Positions 54,341-63,320 of a DNA stretch of 64,000 nt are shown here, piece after piece. Position 1 is the stretch's first letter. Every line of letters begins with the position of its first letter. This DNA is from Bartonella sp. M0177. GTDB taxonomy: Bacteria > Pseudomonadota > Alphaproteobacteria > Rhizobiales > Rhizobiaceae. Position numbers and translations under genes: made by a program. The notes under the pieces were generated by a model. That model saw nothing but the letters and a program-made list of their open reading frames with translations. It did not search any database and had not been told where the DNA came from. The DNA is taken from NCBI RefSeq assembly GCF_016102285.1, contig NZ_JACFOY010000001.1, positions 2,046,001 through 2,110,000 of the forward strand. Reading direction: 5' to 3'.

Positions 54341-55873
54341 TCATTCACCGGTAAATTTGGCGCCATCAACCGAGAAACCGCCATCCGGCAACATGTAAAC
54401 GCCTGTCAATTTCTTGGTTTTTACATAAATATTCTGCTTTTCACCGAGGAAAATCCACGGAGCATCTTCAAACACCGTTTGCTGGACAATTTTATAAGCT
54501 TCCGCACGTTTTGTATCATCGGCCGTCTTTACCCCTTCGGCGAGAGCCTGATCGACCTTTTCATTTTTGTAATAGGAGGTGTTATAGAGATTGGGCGGAA
54601 AGCTTTCGCTGGCAAAAAGCGGACGAAGACCATAATCGGCGTCACCCGTTGAAGCCGACCAGCCGCTATAAAGCAATTGCACATCGGATTTTTCAGGTGT
54701 CTCGGCACCCCAGACGCGGTCAGCCTCCACACCGGCTTCAAGCGGCGTTACCGTAACCTTGACATTGACCTTGGCAAGTTCCTGTTGCAAAAACTGCATG
54801 GCACGAATAACGGCCGTGCTGTTTCTTGAAAAAACCTCTGTTTCAAAACCGTTTGCATAGCCTGCCTCGGTCAGCAATTGTTTGGCTTTTTCAGGGTTAT
54901 ATTCATATTGCCCGACATTGGTATAAAAGCGCAATAGCGGCGGAATCGACGATGTTGCCGGTTCACAATAGCCGTTCAGGACAACCTTGCAGAAAGCTTC
55001 CTTGTTGACGGCATAGTTCAGGGCTTTGCGAACCCTGATGTCGTCAAAAGGCTTTTTCATGACATTCATCGACGTATAGAATTCATAGATCGACGGGGCT
55101 GTTGTTACGTCAAGCGTCGGTATCTTTTTGGCAACTTCGACAAGTTCGGAGGGAAAATCGGGAACAAATTGCAATTCGCCTGCCTGCAACATGGCAAAAC
55201 GGGCGCCACTTTCGGGAACCGAGCGGATGACAACGCCATCGACATCGGCAACTTTACCCCAATAATTTTCGTTTTTTGTTACCTCGAAAATATCGCCGCT
55301 CCAGCTTTTGAATTTGAACGGTCCGGTTCCGACAGGATGACGGTCAATATCCTTGCCATATTTCTTGATCGCTGCCGGAGAAATCATCATTGTGCCGGGG
55401 TGGGCAAGCGAGGAAGGCAGCGCCCCATAAGGCTCTTTGAGATAAATTTTGATTGTATAATCATCGACAATGTCGACATGGTCGAGCATCGAGATCAACA
55501 CCCGCCGCGACAATTTGTTTTCCGGATTGGCCAAACGGTCAAGATTGAATTTTACTGCTTCGGCGTTAAAATCCGTGCCATCATGGAACTTGACGCCTTT
55601 ACGCAAATAAAAGGTAAATTCCTTGGCGTCGCTCGAGGCTTCATAACGTTCGGCGAGAAGCGGAATAATCTTATAATCCTTATCGAAACCCAACAGCCCC
55701 TGATAGACTGTGCGCAGCGATGTCATTGTCAATGTGTCATTGATATTGGTGGGGTCAAGTTTGGTGAGGTTGAATTCGACACCGACAGCCAACGGTTTGG
55801 CTTCTGCCCAAATCGGCATTGCTGCCAATACCGAAACCAGTCCTGCTGCAAAATATCGTTTAACAAGCTTCAT
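54341..55873 (-). CDS. gsiB: Periplasmic peptide/glutathione-binding protein, GsiB type (first copy)
   Basis: 510 residues; its ATG overlaps the stop of the ATPase gene by four bases (ATGA). Signal peptide YFAAGLVSVLAAMPIWAEA. Same motifs and length as the downstream paralogue, differing mostly in the ligand-pocket half (for example DVTTAPSIYEFYTSMNVMKK against VVTKEPSISEYYVAINTMKK). Translationally coupled to the ATPase gene, so it is probably the main binding protein. Symbol tentative. Confidence 0.86.
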   Translation of the reverse strand: MKLVKRYFAAGLVSVLAAMPIWAEAKPLAVGVEFNLTKLDPTNINDTLTMTSLRTVYQGLLGFDKDYKIIPLLAERYEASSDAKEFTFYLRKGVKFHDGTDFNAEAVKFNLDRLANPENKLSRRVLISMLDHVDIVDDYTIKIYLKEPYGALPSSLAHPGTMMISPAAIKKYGKDIDRHPVGTGPFKFKSWSGDIFEVTKNENYWGKVADVDGVVIRSVPESGARFAMLQAGELQFVPDFPSELVEVAKKIPTLDVTTAPSIYEFYTSMNVMKKPFDDIRVRKALNYAVNKEAFCKVVLNGYCEPATSSIPPLLRFYTNVGQYEYNPEKAKQLLTEAGYANGFETEVFSRNSTAVIRAMQFLQQELAKVNVKVTVTPLEAGVEADRVWGAETPEKSDVQLLYSGWSASTGDADYGLRPLFASESFPPNLYNTSYYKNEKVDQALAEGVKTADDTKRAEAYKIVQQTVFEDAPWIFLGEKQNIYVKTKKLTGVYMLPDGGFSVDGAKFTGE

Positions 55874-57771
55874 TTTCCCTCTCCTTCAAACAATAGACCC
55901 GATTGTTCAACGCGTTCAAAAATGCCCACCGGATGACAGGCAACAAAATGTTCCGGCTCTACTTCAATGAGCGGCTCGACCAAAGGTTCATTACCCGGTT
56001 CCCTTACAGGGCTTGGAACTTCCCCTTCAATGAGCGGCCGCTCGATAAAACGGCGCGCCGGATCGGCTATCGGTACGGCGGCAAGCAGACGCTGCGTATA
56101 AGGGTGAAGCGGATGATTGAACACTGCCTGCCTTGGACCGATTTCGACAATCTGGCCAAGATACATCACCGCCACACGGTGACTAATGCGCTCCACCACA
56201 GCCATATCATGGCTGATAAAAAGATAGGATAGACCCAATTTTCTTTGCAAGTCCATCAATAGATTGACGATTTGCGCCTGAATGGAAACATCAAGGGCTG
56301 CCACTGCCTCGTCGGCAATGAGAAGTTCCGGCCCGCAGGCCAATGCGCGGGCAATACACAGGCGTTGACGCTGGCCACCGGAAAATTCATGCGGGTAACG
56401 GCGCGCCACATGTGGCGGAAGGCCGACAGCTTGCAACAATTCCTGCACGCGTTCATCAACCTTGTTTGCAGGAACGAGTTTATGCGTCAACAAAGGTTCG
56501 GCAATGGAAAAGCCGACAGTCAAGCGTGGATCAAGCGAGGCGAACGGATCCTGAAACACATATTGGATGTTCTGGCGTATCTTGTGGCGCTCGGCATTAT
56601 CCATTTTTAAAATGTCGCGCCCGTGAAGCAGAATTTCGCCGCTCCTCGGTTCGGTCAATTGCATGATCGTGCGCCCGACAGTGGATTTGCCGCAACCGCT
56701 TTCTCCGACAAGCGCCAGCGTTTCACCCGCTTTAATCGAAAAGCTCACTTGTTCTGCGGCGTGAACCCGCCCTGTCACTTTACCGAAAAAGTTCTTTTTG
56801 ACATCGTAACGGGTTACGAGTTTCTTGACATCAAGCACAACGTCATCAAGCTTCACTGTATCCTGCGGCAGTGCTTCGACCTTATCTTTACCGGGTGAGC
56901 GTATATCGAAAGGACGGGGCAATTTTTCGTTGGCAAGTGCACCAAGTTGGGGAACTGCGGCAAGCAGAGCTTGCGTATAAGGTGCTTGCGGGTGCTTGAA
57001 AATTTCGTTCGACGTGCCTTCTTCGATCTTGTCGCCACGGCACATCACAAGCACACGGTCGGCAACCTCGGCAACGACCCCCATATCATGGGTGATAAAG
57101 ACCACGCCCATGCCAAGCTCGTCCTGTAACATGCGGATAAGGCGCAAAATCTGCGCCTGAATTGTCACATCAAGGGCGGTTGTCGGTTCGTCGGCAATGA
57201 GAAGTTGCGGGCGACAGGCAAGCGCCATTGCAATCATCACCCTTTGACGCATACCACCGGAAAGCTGGTGCGGGTGGCGATCGAGGAGCCCCTTGGCATC
57301 GGGAATACGCACCTTTTCAAGCATGGCAAGCGCTTCCTGACGCACTTCCTTGTGTGTACCCCCCTGATGAAGGCGGATTGCCTCGCCAATCTGGTCACCA
57401 ATGGTGAAAACAGGATTGAGCGATGTCATCGGCTCCTGAAAAATCATCGCAATATTTTTGCCGCGAACGCTATTCATTTGCGATTGGGAAAGCTTTGTAA
57501 GATCGCGCACAGCACTCTTGTCATTGAAGAGCACCTCGCCGGAAGAAATTTTACCACCGCCGAATTCGATAAGACGCATAATAGAGAGCGACGTTACCGA
57601 TTTTCCGGAGCCGCTTTCGCCCACTATCGCCAATGTTTCACCGGCATTGACCGAAAAATCAAGCGACTTCACCGCACGGAAATTGCCGTCTTCGGTTTTG
57701 AAATCGACATCAAGGCCTTTTACGTTTAATAGCGGCGCATCCAAATTGACCAACCTCTTTTCTTCCGACAT
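55870..57771 (-). CDS. gsiA: Double-ATPase of peptide/glutathione importer, GsiA type
   Basis: 633 residues from the ATG at 57771 (MSEEKRLVNLD); a TTG 21 codons upstream is possible. Two complete ATPase units in one chain: first Walker A GESGSGKS, signature LSGGMRQRVMIAMAL and Walker B LLIADEPTTALD; second Walker A GESGCGKST, signature FSGGQRQRLCIARAL and LLIADEAVAALD. E. coli GsiA has the same two-ATPase layout and similar length. The second Walker B reads DEAVAALD, as is usual in this family. It powers import through GsiCD. Confidence 0.9.
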   Translation of the reverse strand: MSEEKRLVNLDAPLLNVKGLDVDFKTEDGNFRAVKSLDFSVNAGETLAIVGESGSGKSVTSLSIMRLIEFGGGKISSGEVLFNDKSAVRDLTKLSQSQMNSVRGKNIAMIFQEPMTSLNPVFTIGDQIGEAIRLHQGGTHKEVRQEALAMLEKVRIPDAKGLLDRHPHQLSGGMRQRVMIAMALACRPQLLIADEPTTALDVTIQAQILRLIRMLQDELGMGVVFITHDMGVVAEVADRVLVMCRGDKIEEGTSNEIFKHPQAPYTQALLAAVPQLGALANEKLPRPFDIRSPGKDKVEALPQDTVKLDDVVLDVKKLVTRYDVKKNFFGKVTGRVHAAEQVSFSIKAGETLALVGESGCGKSTVGRTIMQLTEPRSGEILLHGRDILKMDNAERHKIRQNIQYVFQDPFASLDPRLTVGFSIAEPLLTHKLVPANKVDERVQELLQAVGLPPHVARRYPHEFSGGQRQRLCIARALACGPELLIADEAVAALDVSIQAQIVNLLMDLQRKLGLSYLFISHDMAVVERISHRVAVMYLGQIVEIGPRQAVFNHPLHPYTQRLLAAVPIADPARRFIERPLIEGEVPSPVREPGNEPLVEPLIEVEPEHFVACHPVGIFERVEQSGLLFEGEGK

Positions 57772-58182
57772 TTCAACCGCTTTCCGGAACGCGTTTGAAA
57801 AAGCTGACTCCACCCGCTTTTTTAACGTACTCAAAATTCAACGAAAGGTTTTTTCTCAAATTCTTTCTACCCACTATGGTTGTTTTAGGCAAAACCAAGG
57901 ACAGAGCAACCCATTGTCATGGACAACGCCTTTAAACTGTCTTGCTATGAAACAATCGCCAGACTCTTGTTGTCTTGACCCTTCGGACACAAGAAAAGAT
58001 TGCTCACAATTAAAAATGCCGCCGAATATATCTTTTACGGGCGCATTTCTGCTTTACCTTTTTTTAAAACCGTCAAAGCCGGTTTTATTCACTAAATCGT
58101 GCTTGTCGTTCAAGTGTTTTTTTCAAAAACTTTTAAAACTGGCATATAAATTGCTTAAGAGCCCGTTATTTTCCTTTAAAAA
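57772..58182. other. Intergenic region between the P1 peptidase and the ATPase gene
   Basis: No gene seen. An AAAACCG/CGGTTTT hairpin lies near 58062-58079 with T-runs on both sides, a weak terminator candidate. The promoter of the importer operon should lie in the part nearer 57772-57900. Confidence 0.4.
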
Positions 58183-59259
58183 TCAGTCTGTTGAGGCACT
58201 GTTGATAAGTGTGGCAAGCGAGGTAAAGTGCGACGGTTTCATGGTTGCGGCATTAACGCCCGACATATCAGGCGCCATCCATAAAGACCGTAAAATGCTT
58301 TCTTCGGTTGCTTCTATGACCGCCTCGAACATGGGCGAGAGGGCGCGATCGTCAATATGGGGAACAGCCTTGATGTGCGATTCTTCTCCATTGTGACGAA
58401 GTTCTTTTGCCGTAGAAAAAGCAAGGGCAAAATCGCCCGAGCCATTACTCAAAGCTGCTCCACTTTTGGCAAGCCCCCCGAATGTCCGGTTGGCTAGCCG
58501 TTTCAATTGTCTTGAATCAAGCGGTGCATCGGTTGCAACAATCATAATAATCGACCCGTCTTTATCAGCACTCGGTACGGGATAATTTATGTCGCTCTTT
58601 TCGAGAATTCCAAGATGCCCGCCAAAATTCGACTGCACGAGAATGCCTATTGTATAGGTTTTGTCACCCATTTCGATAAGCCGCGAGGCCGTGCCGATAC
58701 CGCCTTTAAGACCGAAGGCCACTGTGCCGGTACCGGCGCCCACTGCCCCTTCTTCAAAACGGCCGGGACGTGCAATTTTTAGTGCTTCGAGCATTTCATC
58801 AAAGCTCGGGCGCAAAGCCCGTATATTATTCAGCCGTGAATCATTGGTTTCGCCAACAACAGCATTAATGGAGGTTGCTTTTTCATTGCCCTTTTCATGC
58901 AAAGTGTAATAAATCAGTGCTTCAATCGCGCGACCTGTTGCAAGTGTATTGGTGAGCAAGATCGGTGTTTCAAGCTCGCCAAGTTCTTCCACCTGAACGG
59001 AGCCCGCAAATTTTCCATAACCGTTAAATGCACTGAAACCGGCCGGTATTTTATTTTGAAAAATATTGTCGGAATGCGGCACAATTGCAGTGACACCAGT
59101 GCGGGTTGCGTCCCCTTCCTTGATCGTGACATGGCCTACTTTGACACCGGAAACATCTGTCAATGCATTGAGCGGACCACTTTTATAATGACGGGTCACA
59201 TAATGTTCCGGCAAAGGTTTCGAACAATCATTTTGGAACGACAATGCTAACCCTTTCAT
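58183..59259 (-). CDS. P1-family aminopeptidase (DmpA/BapA type, Ntn-like)
   Basis: 358 residues from the ATG at 59259, chosen for GAGG six bases upstream over an ATG five codons earlier. Family motifs: LTDVSGVKVGHVTI near 33-46, RTGVTAIVPH, PILLTNTLATGRAIEAL, VGETNDSRLNNIRA, EGAVGAGTGTVAFGLKGGIGTAS, and the nucleophile region GSGDFALAFS where DmpA-type enzymes self-cleave before Ser. Members hydrolyse N-terminal residues of L- or D-amino acid or beta-peptides. Its place in a peptide-import and M55/isoaspartyl peptidase neighbourhood fits use of unusual peptides. Cytoplasmic. Confidence 0.88.
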   Translation of the reverse strand: MKGLALSFQNDCSKPLPEHYVTRHYKSGPLNALTDVSGVKVGHVTIKEGDATRTGVTAIVPHSDNIFQNKIPAGFSAFNGYGKFAGSVQVEELGELETPILLTNTLATGRAIEALIYYTLHEKGNEKATSINAVVGETNDSRLNNIRALRPSFDEMLEALKIARPGRFEEGAVGAGTGTVAFGLKGGIGTASRLIEMGDKTYTIGILVQSNFGGHLGILEKSDINYPVPSADKDGSIIMIVATDAPLDSRQLKRLANRTFGGLAKSGAALSNGSGDFALAFSTAKELRHNGEESHIKAVPHIDDRALSPMFEAVIEATEESILRSLWMAPDMSGVNAATMKPSHFTSLATLINSASTD

Positions 59260-59289
59260 TTTTTCCTCAAGCATGGGAGCCCGAAGGAT

Positions 59290-59500
59290 TTAAGAATTAT
59301 ATAACAATTTCAATGACGAGTGAGCGTAAACATTATCCCGCGTCGCGTCCGGCTTTCTCGCAGTCACGAGATAATCAATATCTTTCATGGGTGCAACGGC
59401 GAATGTACCCTGTTTTTCGAATTTTGAATAATTGGCAAGAACGATTAGCTTTTCTCAAGTTTGCAATCATAGCGCGCGCGGATTCAATCATTGCCCGATA
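59290..59500 (-). pseudogene. Remnant of a DeoR-family transcriptional regulator
   Basis: Reading the minus strand, one frame gives RAMIESARAM (around 59492-59463). After a frameshift another gives LIVLANYSKFEKQGTFAVAP followed by MKDIDYLVTARKPDA (around 59445-59340) and then a TAA at 59290-59292. This order matches the C-terminal effector domain of DeoR/GlpR regulators, whose consensus runs RAMIESA, then VLADxSKFG, then LxxIDxLVTD. Only the last ~60-70 residues survive, with a frame break and no start. Decayed regulator, probably once controlling a neighbouring operon. Confidence 0.6.
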
Positions 59501-59671
59501 GAAATATCGGCAACATTGCTTGAATTTTAACCAATCAACATTCTTGAAGAAAACCGGCCTCTTTCAGCACGTTTGTTTCACGTGCCAAACCGGCAGGTTT
59601 TCTGTTCTTGGCTTCTCCGGTTTAAAAACAGTTTTAAATTCCGGATGGCGATTTTTTAAAGCGTCCGATTT
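59501..59671. other. Region after the carboxylase gene with inverted repeats
   Basis: GCACGT/ACGTGC (59567-59585) and a longer-range AAACCGG/CCGGTTT pairing (about 59591-59626) lie downstream of the biotin carboxylase stop on the minus strand. Either may end its transcript; neither has a clean T-tract. Confidence 0.3.
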
Positions 59672-61420
59672 CTAGCGGATACGGGCAATCACTTCCCCGA
59701 CATTGGCGATACTGCCAGCCGGTTTTACAATTTCCAATTTGCCGCTTGTTTCTGCAACAATATTGGTTTCCATCTTCATGGCTTCCATAACGGCTAAAGT
59801 CGAACCTTCTTCGACTTTTTCGCCGTCCTCGACGAGCCAGGCTTTGATCGTTCCGGGAATGGGTGCAGCAATGTCACCAGCGCCCTTATCGGCCTTTACT
59901 TGTTTCCCATCATCGGAATGCGAATTTTGTGCACCATTTGCTGCGTTCCCTGCCCCTTCAAGCAATTTCAAAAACCGGAAGGGCAAACCGAGTTCGACAC
60001 GTTTTCCGTCAATTTCGACATCAAAACGCTCGATCTGCGGGTCAATTTTATCGCCTTTGGTTTCCATAGCCAGTTTTTCGGCAAAATCGGTCTCGATCCA
60101 GCGTGTATAAACTTTAAAGCCGTTTTCTCCAATAAAATCCGGATGTTGAATAACAAGCCGGTCAAACGGCAAGACGGTTGCAACCCCTTCAATTTCAAAT
60201 TCGCTCAAAGCCCGTGCAGCACGTTTTAACGCTTCTTCGCGTGTTCTTCCGGTAATAATCAATTTTGCAATCATCGAGTCAAATTGCGGGGCAACAATGC
60301 CGCCTTCTACCACACCGCTATCAAGCCGCACACCGGGCCCTGAGGGAGGCGAAAACTTTGTAATTTTTCCAGGGCACGGCAAAAATCCACGCCCGACATC
60401 CTCGGCATTGATACGAAATTCGATTGCGTGGCCGACGGGTGAAGGCGTTTTATCAATTGTCAAAGGTAAACCTTCGGCAATACGGAATTGTTCAACAACG
60501 ACATCAATCCCGCTTGTTTCTTCTGTGACGGGATGCTCGACCTGCAACCGCGTATTGACTTCGAGAAACGAAACGACGTCATTGCGCCCCAACAGGAATT
60601 CGACAGTCCCGACGCCACTATAATTGACATGGCGGCAAATATTTGTAGCCGCTTCCTTCAAACGTTTTTCAACTACATCGGAAATAAAAGGTGCCGGTGC
60701 TTCCTCGACGAGTTTCTGGTTGCGCCTTTGTAATGAACAATCGCGGGTGCCAAGCACCACGACATGTCCCAGTTTGTCGGCAATCACCTGCGCTTCGACA
60801 TGACGGGGGCGATCAAGAAATTGTTCGACATAACATTCGCCACGGCCAAAAGCCTGAACCGCTTCGCGGACAGCCGACTGGAAAAGCTCTTCGGCCTCTT
60901 CCCGTTTCCATACAACCTTCATGCCGCGCCCGCCGCCGCCATGCGCTGCCTTGATTGCAACGGGAAAGCCATATTGTTCGGCAAAAGCGATAACATCTTT
61001 GCCGCTTGTGATCATACCGTTGCTACCGGCAACAAGCGGTGCGCCTACCTCTTTTGCAACTGCACGGGCTTTAAGCTTGTCGCCCAAAAGATCAATTACC
61101 TCCGGATCCGGCCCGATCCAGATAAGACCGGCATCAATCACTGCTTTGGCAAATTCGGCACTTTCCGACAAAAAGCCATAGCCCGGATGAATGGCATCAG
61201 CCCCCGAACGTTTGGCAATTTCAATAATCTTCGTACCATCAAGATAGGTTTCTTCCGGCCGATTACCGTTGAGGCTATAAGCTTCGTCGGCTTCTTTGAC
61301 AAAAAGCGCCGAACTATCAATATCGGCATAAATCGCCACCGAAGAAACACCATAATCGCGGGCTGCACGAATAATGCGCAATGCAATTTCTCCGCGATTG
61401 GCAATCAGTATTTTTTTCAT
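59672..61420 (-). CDS. Biotin carboxylase fused to biotin carboxyl carrier domain
   Basis: 582 residues from the ATG at 61420 (GGGGACG upstream). ATP-grasp biotin carboxylase in the first ~450: KKILIANRGEIALRIIRAA, IHPGYGFLSE, KAAHGGGGRGMKVV, and SFLEVNTRLQVEHPVTE. The C-terminal ~75 residues are a BCCP domain with biotinylation Lys in EAMKMET. Similar to the alpha subunit of acetyl/propionyl-CoA carboxylases. Such genes are often found beside pxpABC in 5-oxoproline and allophanate-hydrolase-like clusters. No carboxyltransferase subunit is in the window, so its acceptor is unknown. Confidence 0.87.
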   Translation of the reverse strand: MKKILIANRGEIALRIIRAARDYGVSSVAIYADIDSSALFVKEADEAYSLNGNRPEETYLDGTKIIEIAKRSGADAIHPGYGFLSESAEFAKAVIDAGLIWIGPDPEVIDLLGDKLKARAVAKEVGAPLVAGSNGMITSGKDVIAFAEQYGFPVAIKAAHGGGGRGMKVVWKREEAEELFQSAVREAVQAFGRGECYVEQFLDRPRHVEAQVIADKLGHVVVLGTRDCSLQRRNQKLVEEAPAPFISDVVEKRLKEAATNICRHVNYSGVGTVEFLLGRNDVVSFLEVNTRLQVEHPVTEETSGIDVVVEQFRIAEGLPLTIDKTPSPVGHAIEFRINAEDVGRGFLPCPGKITKFSPPSGPGVRLDSGVVEGGIVAPQFDSMIAKLIITGRTREEALKRAARALSEFEIEGVATVLPFDRLVIQHPDFIGENGFKVYTRWIETDFAEKLAMETKGDKIDPQIERFDVEIDGKRVELGLPFRFLKLLEGAGNAANGAQNSHSDDGKQVKADKGAGDIAAPIPGTIKAWLVEDGEKVEEGSTLAVMEAMKMETNIVAETSGKLEIVKPAGSIANVGEVIARIR

Positions 61421-61536
61421 GAACGTCCCCATCACTCCGAATTTATAATTTTCTCAAATCAAGCCTGTGTGCTTGTTTCTTCCAAAACCGGTCTTTGACC
61501 TTGTTGATTTTTGGCTCTCGCCAATTCCTTCCAATT

Positions 61537-63303
61537 TCATGATTTTGTTGAAGTTTTATTGGCACCGCTCTTCAAGCTTTTCTGCTCGCTATCATAAAAG
61601 TTTTTGACGGCGCGAAAGCGGATAGAAGCCCCTATCGGGATTTGTGCCGCAAGGTCGATCTGGTCTTCAACGAGATTGGCAATAACCGGATAACCGCCGG
61701 TAACAGGCCGATCACGCAAAAACAAAACCGGCTCGCCATTTGCAGGAACTTCTATTGCACCGGTTACTGTGCCTTCACTCGGCAATTCATCGCTTCGCGA
61801 GCGCTCGAGACGGGCGTCACTTTGTAATCTTATGCCAATTCTGTTGGAGGCTGGCGTCACTTGCCAGTGTTTTTCAAGAAACATCGCAATCGAATGCTCT
61901 GTAAACCAGTCGGTCCGCGGCCCCAAAACCACATCAAGCACCACATTATCGCCCGCTTCCGGCAAGACGTAAGGATCATCAAGTGACAATAAAACCGGCT
62001 GCAAAGGGCTATCATTGTCTATAAAGATCTTGTCACCCGCCACGAGCGGTTTCGGCCCCAAATTGGAAAGACTGTCAAAGGACGCACTTTTTAAAACCGG
62101 TTCAACTTTAAAGCCGCCACGCAAAGCCATATAACTGCGAAAGCCTGCCAAGGGTGCCCCGAGAATGATTTCATCGCCTTCATCAATGGCAAGCGGCGTG
62201 TTTTTTTCAAAAACAAAAACTGTGCCTTTTGCCGATTTGATGGTAATTGGCAGGTTAGCACCGGTAAAAGCAATAACCGATGCTTGCAATGCTTTCATAC
62301 GTGCATTCCCATAGGTAAATTCCAGCACCGGTTGTTCACGTGGATTGCCGACAAGCCGGTTGGCATTCTCCATTGCTTTCTGGTCAAGCGCACCTGAGGG
62401 GGAAAGCCCTTGCGAGGATTGGAACAAGCGCCCGCGATCCTGAAACGTCACCGGCATCAATGTTGTTACCAATTTGAAAACCGCATCTTCTTCAGGCTTT
62501 AGATTTTTTTTGCTGGGTAATAATTCGGCGTTGTCATAACTGCCCGTTTTCCCGTTACCTACTGTTTTCCCGATTTTTGGTGCTTCGTTTTCATCACCCG
62601 TTTTTGCTAAACCGGCTTTTTCATTTCGGGATAAGGAAAAGTTTGTCGTCCCTTTGGAATGTGCCGAATAATCTTTTGTCACATCGACAAAATGCACCCT
62701 GTCACCCGGTTTTAAAAGTGAAGGCGGGTCGCGGTCGAGATCAAACATTTTAACATCTGTCCGCCCGATCAATTGCCAGCCACCGGGGCTCGGTTGCGGA
62801 TAGACACCACCGAATTTTCCTGCAAGTGCAACAGAACCGGCGGGAATAGATTTTCGTGGTGATGCGCGTCTTGGAACATTGAAAACGGGATCGCCACCCG
62901 TCAAATAGGCAAAACCGGGAGCAAAGCCACAAAAAGCAACCTGATAATGGCTTTCCGTATGACGACGGATAACCTCTTCACGGTCTCTTTTTAAAAGAGC
63001 GGCAACGTCGTCGAGATCTTCCCCGTCATAGACAACCGGTATTTCGACAAGTTTGCCGCTTTTTTGTTGCCCTTTTTCAAGTTTCAATCCCGCAATTTTT
63101 GTTTCCAACGCGTTTTCATCAGCAAGCAAGGCATCAAAAATGACGAGCAAAGTCCGCGCTGCCGGAATAATTTCGACAATAGCTTGCAGATCTTTCTCTC
63201 CTCGCCGGATTTCTTGCTGCAAGCGGTCAAACAAAGCCAATGTCTCTTCAAGATTGGCAAGCTCGATCAGAAAGGCCGAATTATTGACACCGAGAAAGCG
63301 CAT
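61537..63303 (-). CDS. pxpBC: Fused 5-oxoprolinase subunits B and C (KipI-KipA fusion)
   Basis: 588 residues from the ATG at 63303; GAGGGAG lies about eleven bases upstream and the pxpA stop 17 bases upstream. Residues ~1-225 are PxpB/KipI: VVYDGEDLDDVAALL, FCGFAPGFAYLTGGDP, RASPRKSIPAGSVALAG, QPSPGGWQLIGRTD. A polar linker (~235-285) joins PxpC/KipA: VTFQDRGRLFQSSQGLSPSGALDQKAMENANRLV (interrupted here only by my reading), LEFTYGNA, AFTGANLP and RDRPVTGGYPVIANLVEDQ. In most bacteria B and C are separate. With PxpA the enzyme opens 5-oxoproline to glutamate using ATP. Confidence 0.88.
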   Translation of the reverse strand: MRFLGVNNSAFLIELANLEETLALFDRLQQEIRRGEKDLQAIVEIIPAARTLLVIFDALLADENALETKIAGLKLEKGQQKSGKLVEIPVVYDGEDLDDVAALLKRDREEVIRRHTESHYQVAFCGFAPGFAYLTGGDPVFNVPRRASPRKSIPAGSVALAGKFGGVYPQPSPGGWQLIGRTDVKMFDLDRDPPSLLKPGDRVHFVDVTKDYSAHSKGTTNFSLSRNEKAGLAKTGDENEAPKIGKTVGNGKTGSYDNAELLPSKKNLKPEEDAVFKLVTTLMPVTFQDRGRLFQSSQGLSPSGALDQKAMENANRLVGNPREQPVLEFTYGNARMKALQASVIAFTGANLPITIKSAKGTVFVFEKNTPLAIDEGDEIILGAPLAGFRSYMALRGGFKVEPVLKSASFDSLSNLGPKPLVAGDKIFIDNDSPLQPVLLSLDDPYVLPEAGDNVVLDVVLGPRTDWFTEHSIAMFLEKHWQVTPASNRIGIRLQSDARLERSRSDELPSEGTVTGAIEVPANGEPVLFLRDRPVTGGYPVIANLVEDQIDLAAQIPIGASIRFRAVKNFYDSEQKSLKSGANKTSTKS

Positions 63304-63320
63304 GGGAAAAAGACACTCCC

